DNA from: Apostichopus japonicus
Taxonomy: Eukaryota > Echinodermata > Holothuroidea > Aspidochirotida > Stichopodidae
Length of the DNA stretch: 64,000 nucleotides
Direction of reading: 5' to 3'
Assembly (NCBI RefSeq): GCF_037975245.1
Contig: NC_092565.1
Coordinates: 5,531,999 to 5,595,998 of the forward strand
In this document: piece by piece, positions 47,602-61,736 of the stretch
How the letters are laid out: each line of letters begins with the position of its first letter
How positions within the stretch are numbered: position 1 is the first letter of the stretch
The notes under the pieces: generated by a model
What the model was told of the DNA's origin: nothing
Seen by the model: only the letters and a program-made list of their open reading frames with translations
Databases searched by the model: none
Position numbers and translations under genes: made by a program

Positions 47602-49493
47602 CTAGGCCTATATGAGTGTAGGAACCATTCAACCATGTCACAACTACAGTATAAATTCGAACTATACGGCCTACAGAGAATCTACAAAAATCATTGCTTA
47701 GTTGTATGTATGCGTGTGTGTATGTATGTATGTATTTGTGTATGTATGTTTGTATAAATAAGTGCGTGGGTGCGTGTGCTGGTTTGTGTATAGGGTATCA
47801 TCAGGTCAATCTTACCACTGTGTAGACTTAACCATAAGTGTCGTGACATTAATTAAAACGTGTAACACATTGTTTAAACAAAGTTGTAAATTAATGATAA
47901 GGGACCTCGATTACGCGATGTATATGCCACTAACCACAGTTAAATAGTAAGTCTAGTATAGGCCTATGTGTAATGTAAAAATCAATTTGATAGCAAGGTC
48001 GCATTCATGCCATACCATTAAAATTCCTTGTATGGAACAACGCCCTGTATACCACACGACACGACAATTAGATACAATACAATATAGTTGCAAATTAATG
48101 ATTTCATTGTTGGCGAAAATAACACATGACTTGTTGCACACTTGATTATTAAGCTGAGTACAAAATTACAAAACACAAAGTTTTATTTTCGCTCCGGCAG
48201 CCATTGCAAGCCCTTATGCCATGAGTCAATATTGTCACATTCTAGTTTTTTTTATTTTTCGCCAGTAGAAATATGTCAGGATATTGACATCCCCATGGGT
48301 ATGAGTCAATATACTTGAGCTAAATTTCTGTCATAAGTTTGACTGAATAAAACGAAATTCTGTCTCTCTCTGTCGAATTTCGTGGGTTCCTGGATTATCT
48401 ACTGATTAAAAAGTGGAATAATGAGCAAAGTTCATCCTACTATTTGTTTTATTTCCTTGCATATTTCAAAGACATCATTTGGAGATTCATGGGCCTATAC
48501 CGCGGTATCACATATTATGATTTAAAAAAAAAAAAGTGTTTTTTTCCCAGATAGATTTCGGATAACTTCCGTGTTTAGACGTCCTTCCGTATGCAAATTA
48601 TCACAGATCCTATATCATTATTTACCTATACCGAATAGACTCTTAAACCTAATTTATCTGATAACACTGCACTGTGACCACGTGATCATGACGTTTGGCC
48701 GAAATCCAGGCTAGCGGTGGTTCCATACTCGTACGCGCATTTTAGCAAACAGTTGACTTAACTCCTACTTATCGCCATGGTATGTACTCATGTAGCCTAG
48801 GTCCTTGAACTAGTACTCGAAATGTTTTGAACACCTAGTACACATACTACAGTGCACTTGAGCTCGCGCGTAGGTTCGTGCATGGACTCGTATACGTGTA
48901 TACTCCATAACAATTTAACGAAATGTTCATGAATTTTATGGAAGAGAATGTGTGGTCCTATGGTCGCGGAATCCTCATTTATGTAGCAGGGTATGGGACC
49001 CCATTCACTTGGCTTCTGCCAAAAAACAAAGAACCAACGGTAGATCCACTTCGTAGTTTTCATTCATGCAATATTAAGTCGAAAACGGAAATTCCTCTGT
49101 TGTGGATATCACGTTTGAATTGTGCTGACACAAAATTGCTCGCGAAAATGGCACCCATACAACAACAGAACGACCTGCAACTGGTTTACAATCAATGTAC
49201 CGCAGAGAAACGTTAAAGAGCAGAAATCGGAATCGGCTCCAATAATATAGATCATTCTCATATGTCGTAATTCCACTCAAAAACCGTGGAAAGTTCAAAT
49301 TACAAATCTGCTAAGCAGACCTGTCACAGAGAATGACATCGAACTACATAGCAAGCCAGCCTGAATAACACGTAAAAATTTGACTTGATCAAGTCTCCCA
49401 CGGCTGGACTGAATTATTTTCGAAAATGGCGGGAACATTAAAGATGGTAGACATTTTGCTATTCACACCGAAACGCATACTTGTCCTAAATAC

Positions 49494-49524
<31 letters not shown>

Positions 49525-49620
49525 TGATCTTTGCATGTGATCTGTGGCCTACATTTCACATAACTGAATTCTCTACTGAAGGCCCTGTTTTGGGCCCACA
49601 CATGACGACAAAAAATATTT
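47602..49620. other. gene-free stretch
   Basis: Contains GTATGTATG-rich sequence at 47705-47755. The 97-codon frame at 48923-49216 (+) and overlapping minus frames have no recognised domain. A 24-base A run lies at about 49495-49518. Confidence 0.45.
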
Positions 49621-49668
49621 TCCCCTGAACAACCTTTGATTCAATTGAATCAAAGGTTGTTCAGGGGA
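49621..49668. repeat. perfect 48-bp palindrome
   Basis: Two 24-bp arms meet without a spacer at TTCAATTGAA. The left arm starts TCCCCTGAACAACC. There are no mismatches. Confidence 0.95.
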
Positions 49669-49766
49669 TTAACCACAATCCAAAAGTTATAAATCCACAA
49701 CAATTCAGCAGATTTGGACAAACTCTCTAGGAGGGGCAGTATTTTTTTTACGTTTTTTTCAGAAAA

Positions 49767-49792
49767 TGACCTCTCATGACCCCAAATGACCT
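49767..49792 (+). promoter_or_regulatory. triple nuclear-receptor-like half-sites
   Basis: TGACCT, TGACCC and TGACCT are spaced by four bases each (CTCA and CAAA). They lie between the two palindromes, so they may belong to a repeat. Confidence 0.3.
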
Positions 49793-49971
49793 TCAAATTT
49801 ATAATAAAGAAGATAAATCGCATTTATAAAAATTTAAAACTGACACACTGACTCACACACTGTGCTGGCGACATTTCAGCCAAATCGAATGCAAAATGAC
49901 GTCATGGCAGTTATTCAAACACGGTGGCCAATAGGGACAGAGAGTCGACAGAATCGCACGATCGCTACATT

Positions 49972-50014
49972 ATCATGTTAGCTCAGCTGAAAGCTTCAGC
50001 TGAGCTAACATGAT
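49972..50014. repeat. 43-bp hairpin with perfect 20-bp arms
   Basis: The arm ATCATGTTAGCTCAGCTGAA and its exact complement flank the 3-base spacer AGC. It lies 303 bp beyond the 48-bp palindrome. Confidence 0.95.
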
Positions 50015-51789
50015 CATATTACAAAAGGTCAAAGCCATGTTTACTGAGAACAATAGCAATGATTTTAACTTAACCAGAAGAAAATCAAGTACAGTATGTC
50101 TTCGTTTTTAAGACCGTGCTAGCCAACTTTTAAATGATACCTTAAAAATAAAATATAAAAAAAGGTCACCCAGGGTCACAAAGTCATCCTGGGGCACGAT
50201 AGTTAAAAAACTTGAACCACTCTTAACCTAAACTTCGAGACGGTAGCCTACTTGTCACGATCGTTTCTCCAATTGTTTTTTTTTTCTTCAACTATGACAT
50301 TCCTTGTAAAAGTTGGAAGAAAATTAAAGAGAAAAAAAAATACGTAAATAAGTGGCGCTATGTTAAAATTGGAAGTTTGTCTTTTTCATAAAAGGATGAC
50401 TTTCGACAAAAGTTTAGTCTTGATATGTCATAGACCATTACAATAAGGGAATTTTTTAGTGCTACTAATTTCTATCTCTGTTACGTTTAATCGCTGGTAC
50501 TTATATTTAATTAGTATAGATAATTGTTGCTTGCTACATGTTTAACGTCATTATGAAGCCAAGCCCCTCCCTCCCTCTCCCAAAGTCAGCCTTCCTACCC
50601 TCTCCATACTTCCCCACCCACCCACCACACCACACCACACCACACCATACCCCTCAATTCGTCTTCACCCCCCCCCCCCACCCCATCCCTACGCATCTAG
50701 AGATTCGCAATACAAATATTGCATATTTCAAGTTCATTCGAGGTCATATTTGTATAGCAAAATATTATTCGTTGCGCCATAGTAACTAACACGAGTTAAG
50801 GAAAGTGAAGGTTACGCTCACGCATAGTTTTTTCTTCTTTGTTGCCCTGAACTTGTTTGACTATTTTAGAATAGTCAGTCGATGACAAGATGTTCCATTT
50901 CCTTAGGTTAAATTCTAGTTATCAGTTATTTTTAACATATGAATGTTAATCCCAATATACAGACCAAAAAACAAAACAACAAAAAAAAAGAAGAAGAAGA
51001 AGGGGGGGAAGGGTTACGTATGAAAAGAATAAGAAAATCAAAAGATTTGAACTCTGAAAAGTGAAACAAATAGGAATATTTCCGTAGGGTTCCCGCGAGG
51101 ATCAAATAATATTGCTTCTCATAAAAAGGAAGGCAAGGTCCCATTAATGCCTCCTCAGTCCCTTTAGAGAAAGACCAAATTGCGATTATTTAATTAAGGT
51201 ATCTATAACTTGATTTGGCTATTATCTCAATGTATGGCGAACAAACCATTGCTGTTAGCGACCCTTACAGGTTAAACTTGACGAACAGGCGCGCGTAACG
51301 TTAAGTAATCTTAATTTAATTAGTAAGGTCAGGTATGTTATATATCATAGAACAGCTTTCAAACGGACGACTCACCTTCTTTTTTTTTCTTTTTTTTTTC
51401 CGGTTAACCGACGGAGAAGGTTAGAAGCTATTATTGATCAACGCCCTCTAAATTTGGGAAAGTTCCACATCGGTTAAATTGGGATTTTTTTTTTTTAAAC
51501 CAGTCATTTAAATTGTTATGATGAATGTAATTAGCTTTAGTCGTTACTCCGTACCATTAATAATATTTCAATGTACATTAAAAGTACAACTGATTGTTAA
51601 GAATTTTCAAACAGATGCAATTTAAGAGCACTTTATAATGCAGTGCTATCTTCCATGTCCTTCACTCCATTAACATCTCACCAAATCACAGTATACACCC
51701 CGTCGAATGTAAACCACTGAAGTGCTTTAATCGTATAAAGCTTCCCTTGGTAACAAATTGTTTTTGATTCATTCAGTTACCAACCGATT
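50015..51789. other. gene-free stretch
   Basis: Contains a CCACA/CACCC tract at about 50612-50650 and a C run near 50670. No exon is supported. Confidence 0.5.
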
Positions 51790-52089
51790 CACACTGCAGA
51801 GGTTACAGTAACTACTGTAAATATTAAAGTTTTGTACACCAGAGTAAAAACTGTATCGTGCTAACAAATCTGATAAACCAGTAGCATGTGCTTTTTAGGA
51901 TTATAGTTAGAACTGAGGATATGTGTAATCCCCCAAAAAATGCATCAGCTGGATTGGTTGGGATTACGCTTATCCTTAGTTCTTACTGTAATCCTAATAG
52001 CATATGCTACCGATTTGTAGCACGATCCAGTTTTGCTGTGGTGTACAAAACTTAAAGATTTACAGTAGTTACTCTGTTCTCTGCGTGTG
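51790..52089. mobile_element. 300-bp foldback element (long imperfect inverted repeat)
   Basis: The left arm, about 51790-51932, and the right arm, about 51960-52089, are complementary over most of their length. Shared words include GTAACTACTGTAAAT, AGTTTTGTACACCA, ATCGTGCTA, AGCAT.TGCT and TAGGATTA. The outer ends read CACACTGCAGAG and, in reverse complement, CACACGCAGAG. The loop holds TGCATCAGCTGG. No target duplication was resolved. Confidence 0.75.
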
Positions 52090-52536
52090 TCGGCTATACC
52101 GTTAAAGGACATATGTTAACGCTGTTCCCGATATTCTATAAAGTATTACTCCCTCTCTCTGTAAACACACGCAAATATTTACAAGATTACTTTTTTCCGA
52201 ATTTTCCTCTTGATATGATACGATATTCAGACTTAAGATATGTTAAATCTCTGGAGTGCTCCTTTAAGGTTAGATTGACGATAAACGTCTGCAAAATACA
52301 CCACAGACCTTCTAAGTGTTAATGTTGATCCGTTGTTTCTATATAAATCTGATAACTCAACCAAAATATGTTCTTTTAAGTTCTTATGAACAACAAATCA
52401 CCCTTGGGTAACATTCAACACTATTTGTCCTTGATGAAAAACACATTGTACTGTAAACGTGTTATTTGAGGCTATGAAAGAGTTTCGCTTTCCTATCATT
52501 GTGTTGCATCTGAGTAACTGACGTAATGTATGTATG
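52090..52536. other. gene-free stretch
   Basis: No supported feature. Confidence 0.5.
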
Positions 52537-52655
52537 TATGCATGTTTGTGTGTCTAATTGTGAGTTTGTGTGTGAGAGTTATGGTGGTTGTGTGTGTATG
52601 TGTGTTTGTGTGTCTAATTGTGAGTTTGTGTATGAGAGTTATGGTGGGTGTGTGT
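52537..52655 (+). repeat. two-copy 60-bp tandem repeat, GT-rich
   Basis: The unit TGTTTGTGTGTCTAATTGTG, then AGTTTGTGTG, AGAGTTATGGTGG and a TG tail occurs twice at a 60-bp period with very few differences. Confidence 0.85.
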
Positions 52656-55600
52656 GTATAGGGAAATACCGAATTCAAAATTCGAGTTTGTACAGGATTC
52701 TGTCAGTCAACTCTGTAAAAGTTCATTCGCTATATACGTAACATCAATATACTTGTCATGAAAGATCCACGGATTACGCCTAATCCCTTAGACGATTGGA
52801 CACACACATATACACACACTTACACACACTCTCTCTCTGATCCGATAAGTGATAACCGGATTTGTCAATGTTTCAGTTAAGCTCAAATCAGGAATGTTTG
52901 ACTGAAAGATAACATTATATCTTGTCTCTGCCTTAGGGATTAACATCAGAAAGATTGAAACCTATAAGAATCCCCCTCCCCCTCCACCCCAATTGCTAAC
53001 AATGTGAACATGGTTGAGACGTCACAGATTCACTCGGATGCCCTATTTGCCAAACGTATAATTGTTGAAATAAAACTTGAGATACTTCAAAGAAGCTTTT
53101 GCTAATCCAAAATTCCTTACACTAATTAAAACATCTTCGATCTACGCCTTATGCCGAAAGTTGTCTTAATCACGGATTAGCGGCTAATAACGTGCAGTTC
53201 AGGGGGGGGGGGGGGGGTTAACCTCTCCATCCTATTGGTAACTTATTGGGTAACAGCACCGAATAACTCTCTTAGCTTAGTTCTTTAAACTCTAAACCGT
53301 CGTTGTTAAGCCACGGCACACTACATATTTAGTGTCACGACAATAATAATGTGGGCAAATGGTCCGAAATATTGTTATACTGTAATTGCTATAGGAAACG
53401 GTTGGGGAAGGGGTATGGTGGCGGCTGGAAGCAGGATCCAGCGATGGCGATCCTTGAAATGATTTGGACCATCTGAACAAAGTGATTCTGTGACCTCACA
53501 ACAAGTTTTGGGGAATTGTGGTAAGTTTCATATGTCATTTTCTGTCAACCCGTGAGTCAGATATGTGTACTGCTTTAGTTAAGTTTTGGTTTGTATATTT
53601 CGCGTTATCTATCATTAATATGAAAACCCTTTGGGCTATTCTACTTTTGATTTATTGAATTATCTGGTTGGTTTTTGTTCTTCTCTTCAAATAATGTCAA
53701 GTAATCTGAGCACTGTTCTTCATACAGGGACGGCACGAGGTCTATATCAGGGTTCTACATCGCAGTATAGTTACTCTTAAACAATGATTCAGCCCTCGAT
53801 TCGTAAATGCAAAGTAGGCTAGGCTAGATACCGCTGCTATGAATATGTGGTAGGTCTATAGGGTATATGTTCATGCTTTGAATAGAAACAGTCTGTTTTT
53901 CGGTTTTTAACATCTGTTGTGACGATAATCGGAAGGGTAACTGTACTATTATTTAATACTTTGCATGAAGCAAAACCTACGCTTAGCCTCGTTGTACTTG
54001 GTCCCAGTGTTAAATTATTTGTCACCATAATGTACACAAATAATACTACTATTGGGCAAGAAAAACCAAGCATACTGTGGCCATCATGTCATTGGAACGC
54101 TCAATTAACATGATGGACTTTGTGTTAAACTAAGTAGCCCAGTCACTTAGTTTAATGAGCCTCAGATGCTTACGCGGTATCGATTCTCTCTAACTCTATT
54201 TTGCCAAAGGCTGATGCTTTAGTCGTTAGTAATGATCTATAATATATCAAAACTTAAAGTTTGTTTCTATGCAATAATCCTATACTAGTTTACATAAATT
54301 TCTAAATTTCATTCTCATTAATATTCAGAAAATGTATTACGGCATAGATTAATGTTTTGTTTGAATATGCTAGCAAAGGCTATGCAAAATACAGCAACAA
54401 CAGTATTGGTATTTAAGTTACATATTGCTTGATCGAGGGTCAACTTTAATTACACAAATATGTAATGTAAGTTAGGATTGATAAACTAATTACACATTAT
54501 ATTTCTAACGTTGAGGCTTTGATAATTCATTTTGAAAACATCACATATTTAAACAAGTCACGTTTGTCCTATTATTCTGCAACCTGCATGCGCTGTAAAA
54601 CATTATTGTAATATAAAACTATACAGTGCTGAATTACGGTAGTATGTGTAAAGTTTCTTTTTATTACAGCATATTGCAGTATTTCGAATCACGAATGCAA
54701 ATGTCCAAATTACACTCATATAATGATACATTTGTTTATAGTGCGGCCTTGATCGGAAACTGGTGTCTTAGCAACGCTGCGGCTATGTACCTGCATACAT
54801 ATTCACCAGCATGCGTATATGCAACTCTATACAGATATAGTATTCCCTCTGAAGGACAATAGTATTTAATGAGTTGTTTAAAGGAGAGACGGTGAAACAT
54901 AACTTACATAGCCTACATATATATCGCAGAATCCATTTTTTTTATATTTATATATATGCTCTCTACTCGTATTAGTCTCTGTTCTGTTTTGTTTCCATGG
55001 TTTCAGGACATATATTTGTCACATAATTGCTTTCGATAAAACACATGACAGTGTCAGCCTATAGAGTCCCAGTACATATATATCCCACCGCTGACACCAA
55101 TACTTTAGCTTTGAAATACAGGACACGTGGTAAATATTGCGAGAAGTTATAGGATTGAATGTTCAACCGGCACATTCAACTATCGATGCATGGCTCAAAA
55201 TAACTGAATATTGAACAATAGATACGAAAGGCTCGAGAAACAAAATAGGGCTGGATCGATAGGTATACAAAGCAAGGGACACGCTAACTTAACTAACAAT
55301 TGAAGAAATGTGAAAGGAACATATATGGTAAATACTATGCAAAATAGCTCATAAATATTCATAAATAAATAACTCTCGTGCAAAAATGTAACTTTTTGCA
55401 ACAGTGTTTGTACTGCCTATATATATGAAATACAAGGAATGAAAACATTGTTAGCATGTAATTCCAGTACAAGTTACCAGCCATTAATGGCATTCTGTGT
55501 CAAAACCCAAATAAAGGCCTTTCATCGAGACCTTAATAACCGATATAATTATTTCCATGTGCAATGCATGTAATCAAATTTGACTAATTACAACTATACT

Positions 55601-56266
55601 CTGCGTGGCGGCAAATGTAATGTTATGTTATGGTTATGGCTACGTTGTTTTCTGTAACGATCGTGTTTGAACTTTATTATCATTCACATTTTGAAATCCG
55701 ATATTCTCGTCAGAAAATATTTGATCTATGAGAACACATTACAGACGTTTGATCCCCACACGCTATCAGTCTTCCTCTTATATATATACTAGATAACCAT
55801 TCAATTAGAGCGAACCTAATTGAGTGCGGTTTAAATGATATAGCATTGCGAAGTGGGACATATCTATCTTTTTAATTGCTTTTTGTCCTAATCCGCGATC
55901 CAACACGAAATCTAGGATCCCTTTTCTCGGCGGGTAACGCGATTAAGTACTCTTTGCTGCTTGTAAATCCGAGAGCCACCTGCTTGCTGTGAGCTATGTG
56001 AGTCAATTAGCAACACAGCCTGTGGTGAGGACGTCTTGCTCGCTAACGTTATGGTGTAAGTGGACGAAGAAAACACATAGCGTTTAACTGCATACATGTG
56101 AAGTATGATAGTGATGTGCTATACATAAATATGCAACATAAATTTATCTAGAACAGTTTACCCGTATAGACTTGACGTTCTACAAATTAGTGATACAAGT
56201 CGATGATATGTAATGTTTCAACAAATGCTCTTTTAGAGTCCCCCCCCCCCCCGCTCTCTCTTTTTC

Positions 56267-56268
<2 letters not shown>

Positions 56269-56314
<46 letters not shown>
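56269..56314. repeat. (TA)n microsatellite
   Basis: Alternating TA with one TG interruption, preceded by a C13 run and (CT)n. Confidence 0.95.
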
Positions 56315-56316
<2 letters not shown>

Positions 56317-57865
56317 TGTATCACGCAAACACAAATAATAAACGTGTGACTAACCGTTACCCATTCATTCCACTCGGCAAAAAAACAAAAAAAGGCTTTG
56401 TTATGGTATTTCGTATTTCATATTTCCAAATCTAATCCTATTCATTCAATCCGTTAATAATGCTGACCATATAGAAATATGATATATAGTTATACTGGTT
56501 CTCGTATCGTTAAAATGTACAGAATGTTTATCCTGGAAGCGATAACAAATACTATAGCTTCCTTAAATTTTTTTGATACTAACTAGAAAGTGATTCAACA
56601 TATTTTGTTATCGAAATTTTTCGGTAATTTATTAACAAGTAGTAGATTATTTGTAAACAGAATTAACGATATCTGCTATAGTTCAAAAGCTCAGTGTAAA
56701 CTATACCCGAGGAGATCACACGTATAAAATAGGTCGAACGTAAAATTGCAACAACAAAAAATGCAATGAAATAATTAAACAACAATAAGAAGAAGAAAGC
56801 ATATGTGTACACCTTGTTTCAGAAAAAAATATTACTCGTCCTTTACTGTGGCGAATAATTATTTCCAAATATTTGTCAAATTTTTACACTTTGCAAAATG
56901 TCATTTACATATCATACAGTGCACTTTGATTAAAACAAACTTTTATTATAAAAAATAAAACTATGGGTTTTTTTGTTTTGTTTGTTATCAAGAAATACAA
57001 TTTAGTGTTATTTTTTTTTAAAGTTGGTTTATTCCTCTTGGGCATTCTCGCACTAAATTGCTTCTAATTAAAAGATGTGCCGAGAATCTTCACGGCTCTT
57101 GAGATTTTACAGATATCTGCTTTATTCATCTTACCCTGAAGGGTCAAGAGTATAGAAAATTCAATTTACGGACATTGTTGGATGAAGGCGAAGACGTCCG
57201 ACACTAGACGGTTTGAAATAAGCAAAAATTATCGAAATGAAATCAACCGAGCGTTCATTTGTTGCAAGAGCGTCTAAACAAGTAAATTCTATATATACAT
57301 ATATACAGATTTGTAGAAAAAAAGAGGGGGGGGGGGGGAGTTTTACAAAAATTCTGAAAAACCTGCATGGATCTTTTTTTTATTTTTTATTTTATCCATT
57401 TCTTTTCCCGCAACAAGAATAAATATAAACATATAGGCTACTTAATTAATCAACAAAAACACAAGATAGTTAATTATGAGAGGAAGGAAGCCTAATTGCC
57501 CGGGCTGAGCAAAGTAGGAAAAAAAAACAAGCAAACAATGAAACATGAATGTTCATGAAACATTATAAGACACGTAGGCTATTGACGGTCTTAATTTGAT
57601 TTGTTGCTGAACTTCATTAAACAAATGAAAAGTTATCTGATAGTGAACGAAACAAACCAAGGGAATCTTTGCCGTGAGTAAATCAAGAACAGAAGATTGA
57701 CTGAGAAAGTATAATCAAATTGATATATAAATAAAAACAGCAAAGAAACTATTCAGTTATAACAGTACTCAAACGAGAGACTTTAATGTTCTACATTCGC
57801 CTCAATCAAATATGGTAACCGCTTCTTAGGTGGTTGAGATTCCTGTATATCACTCTGCTTGCTTC

Positions 57866-57915
57866 GAGGGGGGGGGGGTGAGGGTGGGGGGGGGGTGAGG
57901 GTGAGGGTGAGGGTT
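57866..57915 (+). repeat. GGGTGA repeat, strong G-quadruplex potential
   Basis: G-runs of three or more are separated by TGA or T: GGGGGTGAGGGTGGGGG, then GGTGAGGGTGAGGGTGAGGG. The (GGGTGA)n unit resembles a degenerate telomere repeat, but the tract is short and internal. Confidence 0.7.
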
Positions 57916-58998
57916 CGGTAAGCGATACCAGTCAGAAGTCCGCAGTGCCTTGTATACAATGTAAATTACCCAGGTTAGATAACAGAGACAGTTCTACAGT
58001 GGAGACTTTTTAGCCTTGCCGTATTACACCTTTACATCCACGTGAATCACCAACAGGGTAGAATAATATGAAATCACTGAAATGGAACGATAGTTTTGTT
58101 CTTAATCTGGCCAAAGGCAGAACAATAAGTGAGGCGAGCAAAAAAATCTCTTGGGTAGAGTGAGACCCATTTTTCTCACGTTATGATTACATCTTTAACA
58201 TTATATTATACTTAAGGGGGAAAAAAATCACTTTTGATGAAATCACACGAAGTCATCGTGGCTTGCGTTATTTATATTTTCGCGACTTTAGTGCGACCTA
58301 CTTATCAATAGGGACTTTTGAGGCCTTCATTGAAGTTCATGCGAGTCTAACATTCTTGCGCATGCGTGCATATATTACTTATCATGAAAAGAAAACAACA
58401 CATATTTAACACAAGTTGCATCACCACGATTAATTACATTTTTCTTTTCTTTGTTTTGCTTCCGGAGGATGGGATTATTTGTTTATATTTAAAATATTAT
58501 ATGTAACTGATAACAATAATAATAATTCATAATAGTAATATAGTATTAGTAATCAAAACTTTGTAATAACATTGCGATCGGTTTCGAAATGATTGGTCTC
58601 TGTCTCTCTGTGCAACTTAGGGAGTTTCAATAGTAAGCCAGTGGGCTAAATTGAGGAATGACATCGTTCTATAATCTTGAAATAATCAGGTATTCGGGTC
58701 CTTAGGGTTTTAGGATTGAACTCCTTACCGGCATATCCTGCACATTGATCAATTTATGGATGGCGAGTTTTTGGTTCCCTCTGGGTCTTTGATGCAACCA
58801 TGAATTTCTCTCTGGACTTCGTAGAAAGTTAATCCAGAACCTCTGTTGCATATTTAATCCAATGTTACTCAACAATTATGTAACATTTATTGCTCTATAT
58901 TCTATGCTTTCTTAGATTTGCATCTAAATAAGTAGTGTTCAGTTCATTACCATGGTCACGTGGGGCTACAGATAAAGTGAACTGATTCATATAATTAA

Positions 58999-59130
58999 GT
59001 ATATATATATATATATCTATATATATATATCTATATTTATATAGATATATATATATATATCTATCTATATATCTATATATATATCTATATATATCTATAT
59101 ATGTATATCTATATATCTATATATATATAG

Positions 59131-59163
<33 letters not shown>

Positions 59164-59168
59164 TATAA
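58999..59168. repeat. (TA)n with TATC interruptions
   Basis: About 170 bp of TA alternation broken by TATCTA and, near the end, TAGATA, so parts can pair with each other. Confidence 0.95.
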
Positions 59169-60173
59169 ATGAGGGAAGTGTTGTCAAAGCTCATAGTTAT
59201 TAACCATTTACTCATATACACTGGTTATAAACAAAGATTTGATTAGCCGAACGAAGGTACCTACGGCCTACAAATCCCCAGACACTTTTTTGGCTAAAGC
59301 TAACTTTTAGATTCAACGTAAATTGAGTTCGAGTTCCTTGAGGCTTTCACAAATTAAGTTGAAGGTGTTTTCCGTGACCTATATTGAACAAATGTTCACA
59401 CTCGAGCAGCAGTTGGATTTCAAGGTATACTAAAAGAAGCCTAAGAAGAAGAAGAATAAGAATAAGAAAAGTTAAATTATATTCCGGGAACTCCTCTCAC
59501 GTAAAATACTTCCTACACACACACACACAAATACACCCACGCACACACACATACAAATACATGCACACATCCACACACATACAAAGAAAAGACAAGGAAA
59601 TCCTAGTGGAAAGGGAAATACGAGTACAGAAAAGTTACCAACTTGTTTAGGCTAAGTGTTAATTAAATAACCATAAGAATGAATATATATATATTTCGTT
59701 TTAATTATAAAATATTTTCTCTATAAGGTAGAAATATGCTCTATTTACACTTGTTTTTTTTTTACAAAACCTTCAAGTTTTAAGTTACTTACATTTCTGT
59801 TTCTACGAAACCTCAAATTTCGTCATCCTTTTAACTTTAAAATATTAATATCGTTTTATGATAATAGTTTGGTTGTTTGCATTACTGATATTCCTGCCCT
59901 TTGGGAGTTTCCTCTTACTCATGCATAGGCCTATTAATTTCAACATGTGTGATATATAATATTTTGAATAAGCCTATACTGACCAGTTCATAACCCGCCT
60001 GAGGTAACAACGTTTCCACGCAGCGACCAGATTATGGTACGCAGAGCTTTTGAACTCAAAGCCAGAAGGCTTTCATATAAACGTTTTTGCCTTATCAAAA
60101 TACAATCGATATTTCCCAATTCCATAATGCATGACCATTAATAAAAACGGATACTAATAATGAAGACATATGA

Positions 60174-60266
<93 letters not shown>

Positions 60267-61524
60267 AACAGGAAATATTTACATCGTTTCTCTCAACTGT
60301 ATAGACTTTATGAAAAGGAATATCCATGGGTATTTTGTATGATTAACTAAACAGTTCATGCATATGCATGATCTGACCGCGGAAGATATATATCTTATTA
60401 ACATAACAGTAAATTTAAGGGTATATCCAAAGGAAAATGCATTTCCATGAACAAAACAACGCACTTAATTCCTTCTTCGTAAAGCCCTATATAGTTTAAC
60501 CCTTAACAAAGTGAAAACGTTTCATATAGATATTTTCAAGCGACGGTGTATAATTGCATAAATTATGAAAGTTTAGGCAGAAGAAAAGTTAAGTGTATAT
60601 ATACTTTATGTAAAATGACTTATTCATTTTTTTTAAAACTTAAACGAAACATTTGCTCCTTTTATACTTTAAGATTTGTTATATATATATATGTGCATGA
60701 ACTGGCCACAATACAGACGAAATGTCAACTTTATAAAAAAGAAGTTCGGAAATTGTAAAAAGGATGTCAAAGGAATAACTTAGCATATACTAAGCATCAT
60801 TTATCATAGTGGTCTAGTTTGTACCCCTGTGCAAACGTATACGGGGTACTTTTTGTTGGCGATAGCAAAGAGGTCCACTCCACCCACCCCCAACCCCAAC
60901 CCCACCCCGTCCGATGATCCAATCCTTTAAAGTTTTTACCAGAACATTTGTAGTGTTACATTACACATTGTTATTGGTATAAACACACAAACTTAAAAAA
61001 GGTACACTTTGGTATCAAGAATACAATGAAGAAAAACTAATGTATTAATACATAGAATAAAACACCTTCGTTGTTGAGAAGATCCGAAGACCAGTTTGTC
61101 TTGAAATGTTTATAATATGTATACATTGGGGTGTTAAAATTCTCACATAAGGCTTAATTGAACCGGTACAGACTATTGCCTCCATTTCAATGTTTTTTTT
61201 TACATCACATGGTATTTTAGAACTACTTGCACCATCATATCGATATATTTTCCCTTTTAGCGTTCCATGCATAAATACTGCTACGTCAATTTTTTTTTTT
61301 TTCCATTCTTATTCGCTTATTCAGTTAGCCCAGTTTTTAGTTGCATAAAACGAATGATGGTCACGTATATGTTTATGCGGCCGAGAGTTCAAATCATTTC
61401 GTCGCCTGTAACACAAGGACAAGATGTATGATATCAAACTAAAAGTATATGAGCAAGTTAAAACAAAAATAACTTGAACATTTGCAAAGAGCAAATAACG
61501 TTTCAGCTACAACGTGATTCGAAC
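59169..61524. other. gene-free stretch with simple repeats
   Basis: Contains CA-rich sequence at 59515-59585, (TA)n at 60174-60261 and a C-rich CCCCAACCCC tract at 60883-60910. The 75-codon frame at 61045-61272 (-) has no recognised domain. Confidence 0.5.
60174..60261. repeat. (TA)n microsatellite
   Basis: A nearly pure alternating TA tract. Confidence 0.95.
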
Positions 61525-61526
61525 CG

Positions 61527-61566
<40 letters not shown>

Positions 61567-61614
61567 CGGTATATATATATATATATACCGTATATATATA
61601 TATATATATATACC

Positions 61615-61648
<34 letters not shown>

Positions 61649-61689
61649 GGTATATATATATATATACCGTATATATATATATATATACC

Positions 61690-61736
<47 letters not shown>

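Larger units (their letters stand above)
52656..58998. other. gene-free stretch with simple repeats
   Basis: Includes a 16-base G run at 53202-53217, a C run at 56240-56252 and (TA)n at 56269-56314. A G run lies near 57328 and a GGGTGA repeat at 57866-57915. Short frames at 53292-53480, 53837-54113, 54626-54862, 55195-55401 and 55912-56097 have no domain or splice context. Confidence 0.45.

Noticed and set aside
48923-49216. 97-codon plus-strand frame
   Set aside because: No domain was recognised and overlapping minus frames are equally open. Not enough evidence to call a gene.
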